In this document: positions 1-12,087 of the stretch, piece after piece
How the letters are laid out: every line of letters begins with the position of its first letter
Numbering within the stretch: the stretch's first letter is position 1
Origin: Spongilla lacustris
Taxonomy: Eukaryota; Porifera; Demospongiae; Spongillida; Spongillidae
Length of the DNA: 64,000 bases
NCBI GenBank assembly: GCA_949361645.1
Contig: OX442420.1
Coordinates: 10,225,734 to 10,289,733 of the forward strand
Reading direction: 5' to 3'
Notes under the pieces: generated by a model
What the model was told of the DNA's origin: nothing
Seen by the model: only the letters and a program-made list of their open reading frames with translations
Database searches by the model: none
Program-made: the position numbers and the translations under genes

Positions 1-2677
1 GGCACCCCAGCTGAGTGATGTAATAGGCGCTGCTGCCCGAGATGCCAGCAGGTATGGGGAGGAGGGGTGGGGAGGAGGGAGGGGAGCAGTGTATTAGTGG
101 GGAGGAGGGAGGGGAGCAGTGTAGTAGTGGGGAGGAGGGAGAAGGAGCATTGTAGGTGTGGGGAGGAGATCCTGTAGGCTTTTGATGTTGAAAGCTATCT
201 ATTCTTGTGCATGTATATAAGTACATGTTATTGTACATGTCCATATAAGTACATGTTATTGTCCACATCAATACCAGGTCCCTTGCCTCCATATCGCCTT
301 CTGTGTTGCCCCACTTCCAAAAGGCAGCTGAGGATATGGTGAAGGACACGCCCCCTATTGATATGCTGGCCCGGGCTCTGGCCTACATATCGGGCTACAA
401 GGACCTCGTATCTCGCTCCTTACTGTCGTCCCAACAGGTAAGTCAGCTGACACGGCTGTGACTTTCCCACATCATCACATGACTTTGTCCTCCTCCCCAT
501 GCCATTCTCAAAAGAAAAGGGTTAATGTGATACTTCTGCTTGTGATGGTTTCCCTAAGAGCACGCCATAACTAACACCTGTGTTTCCCAGTCAAACTAGG
601 TCTCATGAATAATTAATCAGTTATGAATATTATTGTGGCAGTAATATAACCAGTGGTTAAGTGCTGCAGCTGCTCACATGCTATTGTTCCGTAATGTACG
701 TAACTTTATAATCATTTTATTATGTACATTTACATTTGGGTCTGGGCACAAAACTCAGTAGCACGTGCCATGTGGCAGTAGTGCTGATTATATGACTATA
801 CCCATTATATGACTATACCCATTATATGACTATACCCATTATATGGCTATACCCATTATATGACTGTACCCATTATATGGCTATACCCATTATATGACTA
901 TACCCATTATATGGCTATACCCATTATATGACTATACCCATTATATGGCTATACCCATTATATGGCTATACCCATTATATGACTATACCCATTATATGGC
1001 TATACCCATTATATGGCTATACCCATTATATGACTATACCCATTATATGGCTATACCCATTATATGACTATACCCATTATATGGCTATACCCATTATATG
1101 ACTATACCCATTATATGACTATACCCATTATATGGCTATACCCATTATATGACTATACCCATTATATGGCTATACCCATTATATGGCTATACCCATTATA
1201 TGACTATACCCATTATATGGCTATACCCATTATATGACTATACCCATTATATGACTATACCCATTATATGGCTATACCCACTATATGACTATACCCATTG
1301 TCATGGAAATTCAAGAGTCCTCCTCATGCAGTACCATGGGGGGGGGGGGGGGGTGATGGTACCATGGGGGGGGGGGGGGTGATGGTACCATGGGGGCGGG
1401 GGGGGGTGATGGTACCATGGGGGGGGACCGGGGGGTGATGGTACCATGGGGGGGGGAGTGATGGTACCATGAGGGGGGGGGGGGATGATGGTACCATGGG
1501 GGGGGAGTGATGGTACCATGGGGGGGGAGTGATGGTACCATGGGGGGGGGGAGTGATGGTACCATGGGGGGGGGGGTGATGGTACCATGAGGGGGGGGGG
1601 GTGATGGTACCATGAGGGGGGGGAGTGATGGTACCATGGGGGGGGGAGTGATGGTACCATGAGGGGGGGGAGTGATGGTACCATGGGGGGGAGTGATGGT
1701 ACCATGGGGGGGGAGTGATGGTACCATGGGGGGGGGGGGGGAGAGTACTGTAGACTTGTACATGTATCAGCATGATTGATGAGGCATGCTTGTGGGAGAG
1801 GTGGAGAATGAATAACTATTTAAACTAATGGTGATTGTTACTAATGGATTAGTGAAAGGTGAGGGTACAGGAGGGGGGCATGGGTGTTCATAAGTACAAA
1901 AATGGCTACCATAGCTACATGTTATTTGTTAACCTGAAGGACTCTGTTGCTGCGATACCATCCCCCCTACCCCCTCCCCCCTCCCCAACTATAACGCTCA
2001 GATCATGTATATAGTATATGAGGAGATCTGTCAACTGTGCCTTGTAAAAAAAAATGCTCGCCTGAATGGCTAACAGAAGGCTAAATAGACACACCATACA
2101 TGTATAATTTCTTCATCAATATTATAAGAACTATGGAACTCATCAGGGGGTGGTAGGTGGCTGGTATTGTGAAATGTTGCCTTGGTGTATGGTCACCTTA
2201 AGCTGCCACGCCCCCATCCCTTAGGGGTTCACTACATACCACATGGTGGCCTCTCAGGAGATACGCGCCGTAAGCTACTTCTGGAAAGTGTTAGAGTCGT
2301 GTCTGCCTGCAGAGGTGAAGGAGGCTGTGAAGGGGATGAGAATGAGCAAGGACAATAAGGTGGGTATGGGGAGGAGGGGAGCAGGGACAATAAGGTGGGT
2401 ATGGCGAGGAGGGGAGCAGGGACAATAAGGTGGGTATAAGGAGGAGGGGAGCAGGGACAATACGGTGGGTATAAGGAGGCGGGGAGCAGGGACAATACGG
2501 TGGGTATAAGGAGGAGGGGAGCAGGGACAATAAGGTGGGTATAGGGAGGAGGGGAGCAGGGACAATAAGGTGAGTGTGGGGAGGAGGGGAGCAGGGATGT
2601 ACTAGTTCTTCTTTCACTTTGTTCCTTAGGGAGTTGTATTTGATTTGCCCAGCAAGTTTGACTCCATGGTGAAGGTA

Positions 2678-2740
<63 letters not shown>

Positions 2741-3600
2741 ATGTATGTGTGTATGTATGTACCCTAGAGTACCGCATATAATCTCCTCCCCCTCCTCCCC
2801 CTCTGAAAGAAAAATAGCTCGTGTTTAATAAACAAGTGTATCTTTACATTTCTGTGTACCAGTAATGGATGGGGCTGGGGATGGGGCTGTTTCAACATTT
2901 TGGGAAAGAAATGGCACTCCAGGAGGATTTTTAACAATGGCATGCAGCTGTGTTCATGATTACATCGATACACTTGTTTAAACAAACAAGAACCATTTTT
3001 ACTGTGGGGCGGAAGGGGTTTATATGCCGCTATAATAATGCGGTACTCTACGTATGTATGTATGTATGTATGTGTGTATGTATGTATGTATGTATGTATG
3101 TATGTATGTATGTATGTATGTATATGTATGCATGTATGTATGTATATATGTGTGTGTGTATGTATGTATGTGTGTGTGTATGTATGTATGTATGTATGTA
3201 TGTATGTATGTACGTACGTACGTACGTATGTGTGTACGTACGTATGTATATATGTGTGTGTTGTGTGCACAGGAGCAGTGGCAGGACACCATCAGGGTGC
3301 AGCTCTGTGTGCCCACCTCTCTTCCCGAACTCAAGGACAGACCTGCTGACTTCCTCGATAGAATGAGAGCTAATTCGAGACCAGGAGGTGAGGGTGTGGC
3401 CTAATGCAAACTATGGATGAGGGGTGTGGACTACAGGATCTATAGCTGCCCTTTTTACCTCATCCCCAGGCTTTACGAGAAACAGAGGTGGCTGGAATGG
3501 AGTTGGGCGTGGTGGAAGTGGTGGGCGTGGCAGTGCTCACAACGGGGCTAACAGGTTTAGGCAGTCCAGAGGAGGGTTCTCCACTCAATCTCTGTTTTGA
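1..3600 (+). CDS. DDX21: DDX21/DDX50-type nucleolar RNA helicase, C-terminal part
   Basis: Only the 3' end of the gene is in the window; the DEAD-box helicase core lies upstream. Exons: <1..51, 278..437, 2225..2359, 2630..2674, 3273..3387, 3470..3600, all GT-AG with frame kept. The translation aligns with the GUCT domain of vertebrate DDX21/DDX50: a segment like HFQKAAEDMVKDTP, then LARALAYISG, then a conserved AVSYFWKVLE segment. It ends in a short Gly/Arg tail (RGG-like, residues such as GRGGSGGRG) and a TGA at 3598. GUCT is specific to this helicase subfamily, which acts in rRNA processing and RNA polymerase I/II transcription. All introns are stuffed with tandem repeats, one of which copies the splice donor. 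The gene is tail-to-tail with the next gene, 158 bp apart. Confidence 0.85.
777..1305. repeat. 17-bp minisatellite
   Basis: About 30 copies of a unit close to ctatacccattatatgg, alternating between g and a at one or two positions. It lies inside an intron of the DDX21-like gene. Long open frames across it are an artefact of the repeat. Confidence 0.95.
1336..1742. repeat. G-run minisatellite (gatggtaccatg + poly-G)
   Basis: A unit of about 25-32 bp made of tgatggtaccatg followed by 6-14 G. It is in the same DDX21-like intron as the preceding array. The opposite strand gives proline-rich frames that are not genes. The repeated G-runs could form G-quadruplexes. Confidence 0.95.
2351..2600 (+). 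repeat. 35-bp minisatellite that repeats the exon end and 5' splice site
   Basis: The first copy starts in coding sequence: the exon ends gacaataag and the intron starts gtgggtatgg. The same junction (gacaataaggtgggtat) recurs about seven times at roughly 35-bp spacing, with small changes (aag to acg in two copies). Confidence 0.9.
2683..2762. repeat. (GT)n/(GTAT)n microsatellite
   Basis: A GT run followed by GTAT repeats in an intron of the DDX21-like gene. It directly abuts the MITE-like element at 2765. Confidence 0.9.
2765..3050. mobile_element. MITE-like element, 286 bp
   Basis: The ends are inverted: tagagtaccgcat at 2765 and atgcggtactcta ending at 3050. It is inserted inside a GTAT/TATG microsatellite, which continues on the right side. 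A diverged relative is visible at about 48405-48600 (same order of tagctcgtgttta, tgtttcaacatt and gggcgga blocks). It has no coding capacity. The target duplication is unclear because of the surrounding repeat. Confidence 0.6.
3051..3262. repeat. (TATG)n microsatellite
   Basis: TATG repeats with CGTA interruptions run up to just before the 3' splice site at 3272 of the DDX21-like gene. Confidence 0.95.
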
Positions 3601-3758
3601 CCCCTTCCACTTCTCTAATCAGATGTGAAGTTGTAAAGACCATACTCGCATATTTATACCACAAATTATATTAAGTGTATATAATATGTTAATATATCGT
3701 TTTCAACACAAACAGGCAACACATAACATGATATAGTCATTTAGACACAGCCCCCTGA

Positions 3759-6700
3759 TCAGTACTCTTTTCTTGCAACGATCCACGTTTGTTTTTGCTT
3801 CTCCTTCTTAAGGACTTCTTCGATTTGCTGGACCAGCGTGTCCATGTGTGTGAGGAGTATTGTGGCTGCGTGTAAGGAATGGGGAGGAGTGGGGGGACTG
3901 AATGCATAGGCTTGGGTCATGTACAATAATTGCTACCTGAAAACTCATTGCTTAGCTCTGGTTCATTGATCATTGATAATATTTCTTTGTACGTGTCTGC
4001 AGCGTGCTGTGGTGTGATTGGTTTGGTTGTGAAAGTACTGGGGGGAAGGCAACACATGGAAGTTATGGTGACATGTAAGGACTGGGGACTGTACCTTATG
4101 CTATCTTGAGAGATGACCTTTATAAATATGGATATGGGCGGGGCTACATCTTTCAGTTGATACAGAGCTTGTGTGCTCCCTAATAGCAAACAGTGTTGGC
4201 CCTGGGGGGAGGAGGAAGGTGGATTGTGGATATTTATGTTCAAACCTCTCCCTCCCCCTGCCTAACCGCTCCCTCCCCCTACCTAACCTCTCCCTCCCCC
4301 TGCCTAACCTCTTCCTCCCCCTACCTAACCTCTCTCCCTCCCCCTACCTTGTGTTCCTTGCTCACTAAAGCTTGTTTCCTTAGTACTGCAAAGCTGTTCC
4401 CGCTATCCGTTCTTCTGAAGTCGATTATCTTTCCTTCACCTAACTCCCGGTTCAGTCTGACCTCTGTCAAGCGACCGGGGGTAGGACCCATTGCTTCGAT
4501 GATCTCTGCAATCAATCAAATCCACTGTTATAGCAGCTCACGTGACTTAACATGTGACTTGCATCAGTCAAAATGACTAACACATGACTTATATCAGTCC
4601 ACATGACCTAAAATGTGACTTACATCAGCCCACATGACTTAACACGTGACTTACATCAGCCCACATGACCTACCAAATACACATTGGTAGAAGATGTTAG
4701 GGTAGCTCTCCAAGAGGTGGGATACCACCTGATCAGCCAGCGCCCCAAAGATCATGACAGGTCTTGGTTGATTGAATGGTTCCACCTCCTCGTACAAGGG
4801 AACTTCGATCGCTATAAAGGAAGTGGGTAATTCACACTATTTCCTTCTAAGATTTCACCACATTCCACCTTATGTACACCACCCCACCATGTTCCCTCCA
4901 CATCCCACCATGTTCCCTCCACATCCCACCATGTTCCCTCCACATACCCACCTTGTTCCCTCCACATCTCCACCTTGTTCCCTCCACATACCCACCTTGT
5001 TACCTCCACATACCATATTCCCACCACATCCCCACCATATTCCCACCACATTCCCACCACATACCCACCACATACCCACCACACATGCCTCCATTGCTTA
5101 CTCTCGCCTTGTGCCTCCATATACTGCTGCGCTCTGGTGGAGTTAGGTATTGGTCCCACTTGTGCATCAGTTCCATCAGGATTTAGCCTGTGATCACATG
5201 ACATAACACCATGTCATGTGACTACAGTCCATCATTACCTGGATACCCAGAAGCTAGCCCTAAACCTCTCCGAGGGTTCCTCATCGTGAATGTGGAACAC
5301 GTTCCCTGGCTTCACAGACATCTCCTTAGGGTTGCGGGGCACATAGGTGAAGTTAGCTCTTATGTAAGTGGCCCCTGTTAGAGGGTCCTGTTCCTGGGCC
5401 TCCGATACATCTGTAGAACACACAAAGGTCATGTACCCACTAAGACCAAAGGTCGCACACATGTACCCACTAAGACCAAAGGTCGTACACATGTCCCCAT
5501 TGGGGTCAATACACATGTCCCCATTGGGGTCAATACACATGTACCCACTGGGGTCAATACACATGTCCCCATTGGGGTCAATACACATGTCCCCATTGGG
5601 GTCAATACACATGTCCCCATTGGGGTCAATACACATGTCCCCATTGGGGTCAATACACATGTACCCACTGGGGTGGATGACTCACTTGTGGAGCTAGTGG
5701 ATCGTCTGGAGTCCTCCTCACGGACACTGGTCATGGAGCACGCGTGGGTTAGATTGCTCCAGCTTCTGCCATGATTGAGGGATGAACTGGATCGCGATCG
5801 ACCTCTTTTTACTGGGGTAAGCTCTGACACCTGACTCATCGATCCATGGATTGACTTGCTTTTTGAGCGATTGCGCACTTTCCTGGGCTGGTGTTTGGGG
5901 GTGGAGTCTTGCGTGGCCACACCCTTAGGGTCCTCTTTTGCTGCACCACCAAAGCTTGATTTTCTGATGCAAGTTGTCCTGGTAACCATTTGCAATCAAG
6001 CAAAAAAGTTATTTTATTTGTTACCAAACTTAACCCTAACCCTAAACTGACCTTGTCTTGTGGTTCCTGCTCAGGGAGGTCTCATCATCTGATGAAGGTT
6101 GGCTTGGTGGGTCCTGTGGGCAGGTGGCTGTCATGGTGTCCACGGTGAGCCTGTTGTGGGACACTGCAGGGGCAGCTGAGTGGAAGGTAAGGTCTATGGA
6201 CTGGCTGGTACTGGAAGGGTAGGCATCGTAGCTGCACCCTTCAGAGAGATAGCTATCGTACACCTGACTGCCTGTGGCTTCAGACAGCAGGACATCTCCA
6301 TACTCAATCCTCCTCTCATTGTAGTCATCCCCGCCTCCCTCCTCCTCCCCATCCACGTCTGATGATCTGGTCTGCTGGTTGCCACTCCCCTGCCTCACTC
6401 TGGTAACCTTGGCAACCAATTTGTTGTTGTTGGCGGCAAGCTTTGTGGGACGAGAGCTGTCTTCTGAGGTTTGGGAGTGGTCGTCAGAGTGGGGCTTTCC
6501 AGAACGCGAGTGTCTCTCTGGGCTCTGTGACTCCACGTATGAACAATCATTGTCTGAGTAAGGGGAGTCTTCCTCCTTATCAGTATCCTTATCATTCTTC
6601 CAGCTGCCATTGCTGCTGCCTGATAGGCCACGCCCACGGCTGGTGCTATTGGATGGTGGGCGTGGCATCTGGTTGGGAGGTGGTTGCATTTTCACTGATG

Positions 6701-9700
6701 GTGGGCGTGGCTCATCTGGGCACGACTCTCGCTGAATTTGTAGTTTAAGGATGGTGTGGTGAGGTTTCATAAGCTTCTTGACAGCTGATGGCTTCTCTTT
6801 AGTTATGGGGGTGTTGTTGACCTGGGGAGGAGGATGGATGGAGGGGGGTTGTGGAGGACTCATCTACCTTAGTAATCTCTCATCTACCTTAGTAATTTTG
6901 TCCCCTGGTTTTAGTATTTGGTCGGCTGGACCCCCTTGTGTTACCTCGGTGACTGTGTAAACGGATGACCAGTCATACTTGAAGCCAATAGCTGCACAAA
7001 TGGAACCAACGTCAGACCAATAGGACCACCACACACATGCCACACCCACACAAAACATACCATCCTTTTTAACCATGAGGGAGAACTCTTGTTCCTCAAC
7101 TCTAGGCTCAAGACCATTGATGACGGAGGTAATCCCTATCTGGATTGTGCTGGCATGCTTCCTTCGCTTCACAACCATTCTCAGCATGCCTTGACTCTCC
7201 TTGACGGCCCTCACAGCATCCCTGTGGTCAGCACATGAGAGGTTCACGCCATTCACCACCTCAAGGACATCTCCAATCCTAAGCAAGACAGTCGGTAAGA
7301 TTGGTGGAGTGGTGGTTGTGCGTGGGGATGTGGGGGTGTGGGGGTGTGGTGGGGAGGCTTGGGTAACATTAAATTCTCGTGCAAAGTGTTTGTGTATTCT
7401 GCCCACCTGGGAGATTGGTGAGGAATCTTAATCTAACACTGGCTGTCAATGGACGTGCCACACCCCCACACAACCCCAATGAGATATCAATCATTCACCA
7501 ACAGCTGCTGCCAAAACACATTGAATCAAATGAGAGTGAAAGCTTTGACCAGCTACATGTAACCGTGGCTACAGCCTACTATACATCAGCAGTTACCATG
7601 GATACTACTACTGATCATTGATTAAAAAACCATTCTCCTTTGTTATGACCTAACTAATGCCCACCTCCATACATGTCTAACTCATGCCCACCTCCATACA
7701 TGTCTAACTAATGCCCACCTCCATACATGCTACGAGCTTACTTCAATTGACCATCTGCTGGGCTTCCTTTGGTCACCATGGTAACAAGAATGGCTCCTGG
7801 ATTGGGCAACTGAGGTTGGTCACGCCCACCAGCTACACTGAAGCCAGCCAATCCATTTGGTCCCTGTAGCACGGATGGTTACTGCTAATGCACATGTGAC
7901 CATTGCTAATGCTCATGTGACCACTGCTAATGCTCATGTGACCACTGCTAGTGCTCATGTGACCACTGCTAATGCTCATGTGACCACTGCTAGTGCTCAT
8001 GTGACCACTGCTAATGCTCATGTGACCACTGCTAGTGCTCATGTGACCACTGCTAGTGCTCATGTGACCACTACTAGTGCTCATGTGACCACACTTACCA
8101 TAGCAAACTCCACCTGCTTCTCTTCCCATGCCTGTTGATAACAAGAGACATTGTTTGTCATATCATACACACATACCAGACCTCTGCCCACACAATGCAT
8201 GTACGTGAGTGCTGACTGCACCCATCCGGTACATAGCTTCACCCCCCTCCAGTACATAGCTTCACCCCCCTCCAGTACATAGTTCTCACCCCCTCCTCCT
8301 CCACCCACCCCCTATCTCCCCCTTCACTTACATCATCCCAACTGATGGGCCTCTGTTTCCACAGCTTATCAGCTCGCTCTAAGGTTTTGGCCTGCTCCTC
8401 TACCAGTCTGTTCTTGGCAGCTTCTAGAGAGCTACACTGCTCCGTAAGTGTTCTTATATCATCTCGTAACCTCTCCCTCTCATCATCCGATTTAGAAAGC
8501 TTGGAGCTATAAACATATGGAATAAATGTGCTTCCTCCTCCCCCTTCCTTCCCCTCTCCCCTCCTCCCTCCCTCCTTCCCCTCTCCCCTCCTCCCTCCCC
8601 TCTCCTTCCCCTCCCCCTCTCCATACTTCAATACTCCATTCTCCTTGGTGAGTGTCTTGCATTGCCCCATGAAGCGATCCTTCTCCATCATGAGATCCTC
8701 TATCCTATGCTTCAGTTCCAATATCCTGTCCTCAGCCTCTTTGCTTGCACTATGCTGCAGCTCGTCAATCTCCTCCAACAAGCCGTCCCTCTCAGTTACT
8801 AACTTCTCCACCTTCCTTACGGCTTCACTATACCCGATGTTGTCATGGCCACACACCGCTTTGAGCAAAGCTTTCTTCTCACTCTCTGCAGCCACCAGCC
8901 TGCCTACCACGGCTTCAATATCCTTGACAACAGACTCTGATGAGGGCATTGAGGGTACCAGTGCCTTTATGGTAGATCTCAGGTGATCCTTGACCACACC
9001 CATTTCTCCTTCTATGGTTTGCCTTTCCCTCTGCAGCTCTTCCACAGCTCTCCTGAGCTCTCCCACCTCCTGCACAGCCTTGTCCTTCAAGAGCTTCATG
9101 GAGCTAAGGTCCTTGGCATCCTTCTGTCTCTGCTGGTGAACAGAGTCCATCTTCTTTTTCAGCCCAACATACTCTGCCACCATCTTGTCCCTCTCGCCCA
9201 CAGCTGCATTGTGCTGGGCCTGTAGTATCTCTTTTTCCACCTGAATGGTCTGCAGAGAAGTCTGCACCTTCATCATCTGCTCATACGAGGCACTGTTCTC
9301 CCTCAAGGCCATGCCCTTCTGCTTAATTAGCACCTCCATCTGTGCCTTGCACTCCTGAAGCTCATTGGTCGTCTTGAGGATGTGCTCTTCTTTGGAATCA
9401 AGAGATTGTCTTAGCTGCTTCACTTTCGCTTCTAACTCATCTCTAAGCTGCTCCAGGGATGAAACCTGTACACATACATGTGTGTGTGGTGAGATGTGTG
9501 AGTGTTGACAGGCTGTGTAGCTCACCTGAGACAGAAGATCGAGGCGTTGCTGGGACAACTCCTCCAGTTTCCTGTCACTGCCCTCCCTCCCCTCCCTCCC
9601 CTGTGCACGAGAGGTCTGCTCACTCAGCTTGGTGTGGTAGTAGCCCCTCCCCTCTTGGCTCCTCCCCTCTTGGCTCCTACCCTCTTGGCTCCCGGCAGTG

Positions 9701-10757
9701 TCACCATACAGGTTGTTAGTACTATAGCTCAACTTCCGATACGAGTGGCTGGGCCCAGACCCACTCGAATGGCTGTGCCCAGACCTACCCTGTGAACCAC
9801 TGAAATCGATTTCTCCAAGGCTACCAGTGGGCGGAGCACCGCCTTCTTCCTCAAGGGACCCTTGAGAAAACTTGGCGGGGAAGACAGTATGGTTGGGGGT
9901 GTGGTTTCGTCTCTGACCAGAAGACAGATCCTCAGCACTACTCTGGGAAAGTCCCCTATCTCCATGAGGACTTTTTTCCTTCTCTGCTCTGTTTACCAGT
10001 CTCCTGCGAACTGTTTCCTGCAGCTCTTCCTTCTCCTTCTTAAGGACAATGTTCTCGTCTCTAAGTCTGTCCACTAACTGCTGTAGGCCCACTGACTGTT
10101 TGTCTGGGGGTGCGGCTTGGTTCAATAGCTTCGAATCCATGGCAACCCCCTTGTCAGCTTGAAGCTGTGCTATGTATAAGTTGAGTTGCTCCAACTTTCT
10201 CTCTAACTCTTTCTTGTCATTAGTGACCAAGGTAAGCCTCTCTGTCAGGCGGTCATTGTCCCTCTTGCTCTCAGTCAGCTGGTGTCGGAAGCTTTCTTTG
10301 GCCCTCTCCAATGTCTGCATGTTTGCCTTGATATCACTCATGTCCTGCCTCTCACGTTGGAATTCTGCTTCATACCTCTGTGGAGCAAATGTAAGGATGG
10401 GAAGGGGGAGAGAAGAGGGGGAGGAGGGAAGAAGGGGGAGGAGGAGGAAGGAAGGGAGGAGGGAGAGGGTATGTGTAATGATGTGTGGTGCACATCAAAA
10501 TTCAACACACACACTTCATTAACATTAAGCATGAATGTTTGCTGCTTCACAAGATTTGCTGAAATACATTAATACTCTCAGCCAAATGTCCGAGTGGTGT
10601 GAATGGCATGTGTGAAGGCACAGAGTATGTGTGGGTGTGGGTGTGGCACCTGTAGTTGGATCCTGTACGCCTTGCACCGTTCCTCAAGGTCAGACCCCCC
10701 ACGTCCATCGGACATCGGAGGGTTTCTCTGGGGTGGCATTATTTTGGTAGTTGCCAT
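3759..10757 (-). CDS. DLG5: DLG5-like MAGUK scaffold (coiled coil, 2 PDZ, SH3, GUK)
   Basis: Seventeen coding exons in frame, 1460 aa: 10650-10757, 9526-10377, 8627-9465, 8332-8506, 8099-8131, 7742-7863, 7061-7278, 6888-6991, 6052-6821, 5686-5978, 5239-5410, 5102-5187, 4674-4811, 4348-4505, 4095-4201, 3937-4037, 3759-3865. Residues 20-660 are heptad-rich coiled coil. PDZ1 (~670-755) holds [12 protein letters not shown]2 (~768-845) holds [13 protein letters not shown] Ser/acidic linker follows, then MAGUK SH3 (~1180-1260, [10 protein letters not shown]) and a GUK-like domain (~1265-1460: [23 protein letters not shown]). The SH3-GUK order and [10 protein letters not shown] favour DLG5, a junctional and polarity scaffold. 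Vertebrate DLG5 has four PDZ and is longer; CARMA proteins are the alternative. No N-terminal CARD is seen. The ATG at 10757 is the first in frame after the acceptor at 10793. Introns hold several minisatellites. Confidence 0.8.
4235..4347. repeat. pyrimidine-rich tandem repeat in DLG5-like intron
   Basis: About five copies of a 20-bp unit near ctccctccccctacctaacc. On the gene strand the unit starts right after the donor at 4347 and contains gtaggggg, the same start as the true intron. Confidence 0.8.
4880..5094. repeat. minisatellite in DLG5-like intron
   Basis: Repeats around ccctccacatcccaccatgtt, about 20-22 bp, grading into ccaccacattcc units. Intronic on the minus-strand gene. Confidence 0.85.
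5427..5676. repeat. 24-bp minisatellite in DLG5-like intron
   Basis: About ten copies of a unit close to cacatgtccccattggggt plus caata. They lie between the SH3 exon (5239-5410) and the exon at 5686-5978. Confidence 0.9.
7876..8092. repeat. 24-bp minisatellite in DLG5-like intron
   Basis: About nine copies of a unit near tgctcatgtgaccactgcta. It fills the intron between the 33-nt exon (8099-8131) and the PDZ1 exon (7742-7863). Confidence 0.9.
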
Positions 10758-11460
10758 GGCAACTGAATTTGTTTCGCCTCTAGGCAGTTCTGAAAGATGG
10801 GTTCAGACATGCGTCATTTAGTATGTGATGGTACGTAAGGGATATGCAGAGGTATGCAGGGATATGCAGAGGTATGCAAGGGGGAGTGTGGGGTTGTAAC
10901 ATTGACAAAGGAGTGCTCCAGACATGAAGGACATGTTACACCACTCGCATAACCCAAATAGTGTTTGTTGCCACACACTTTCAGTCGTGAATATCGTTAT
11001 AACGCAGAGGACTTCTCGAGCACAAGAATACATACATACATGTACGTGGTGGTACTAATGTAACCCCGCCTCCTCCTACCCCCTGTTCCCCTGTAGGTAC
11101 TACATCCCATATTCCAATATTGTGAGGTCTTATGAATACCGCACGCGCACCAATGCACGCGCACATACATACACACACTTGCACGCGCACACACATGCAC
11201 ACACACACATATACCCCCCCCACACACACACACGCTTCTACCTCATGCGAGATACCACGCAGCTGTGAGTTGCAACACGATCACACTACCTTCCCTCCCT
11301 CCCTCCCACTCCCTCCGTAGCGCAGTATTTCAAATGCGCTGCTTGCAAGTCAACGTAAAGTAATATGCATAGCCAGAGCGAAAAACTGCATTGCTACATT
11401 TAGCGAAAGAAATGAACTACGCTTCAGTGTCACCATACACCATCATTCCTTCACACTTAC

Positions 11461-11506
11461 CGGGTCTATAACTTCACAGAAGAGCTCTTGGCCTAGGTAC
11501 CAACTT
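11461..11506 (-). other. possible 5' non-coding exon of the DLG5-like gene
   Basis: On the minus strand a sequence ends gacccg followed by a strong donor gtaagtgtg at about 11460. In the phase needed by the first coding exon it has a stop just upstream, so it would be 5' UTR. The rest of 10758-12087 shows only a CA-rich stretch (about 11136-11235) and a C-run (about 11680-11705). Confidence 0.3.
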
Positions 11507-12087
11507 TTTGTGCGCTTACGCTAAAACGAATTTGTATACGAAGCCGTAGCGAGTAGTGGGAGTGGCTATATACATGCCAATGGCCATAACAATACAAATG
11601 GGCGGGTCAACGCGATAATTGGTTGCGGGAAATAATTATTCACTGTTCCATACATTCCTGGGGTACATTTATTGTAAACTTCCCCCCCCCCCCCCCCCCC
11701 CCCCCTCGCACGTGCACATAACAGGATGGCTAAAAGATAAACAAACTGAACGCGTGTACATGTAACGATTAGGCGCATGCACAATGCTATATAACCATGG
11801 TGACCAGAAAGGCCCAACAAAAGGAGAGGAAGTACCCACCTAGCTGGCATGTTGAGTTACCATAACAGTGATCACGTATTTAATTCCATTACACGTCAAA
11901 TGCAACAGCCACACACATTCATCCAATGAGAACAAAAGCACACACACACATACACACACACAACATAAATAGTGCTTAGAGATCTGGATTACTAGATACC
12001 CTCATGCACATACACATCTAGATACTGATAATTTTTTATTATTCAACAGGTACACATACCAAATGTCATCACCCAAAAACAAACACA

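Noticed and set aside
1301..1773. Proline-rich open frames on the minus strand
   Set aside because: They exist in all three frames because the G-run minisatellite has no stops. They lie in an intron of the DDX21-like gene.
6029..6046. Telomere-like taaccctaaccctaaa
   Set aside because: Only about two and a half units, inside a DLG5-like intron; too short to be a telomere seed.
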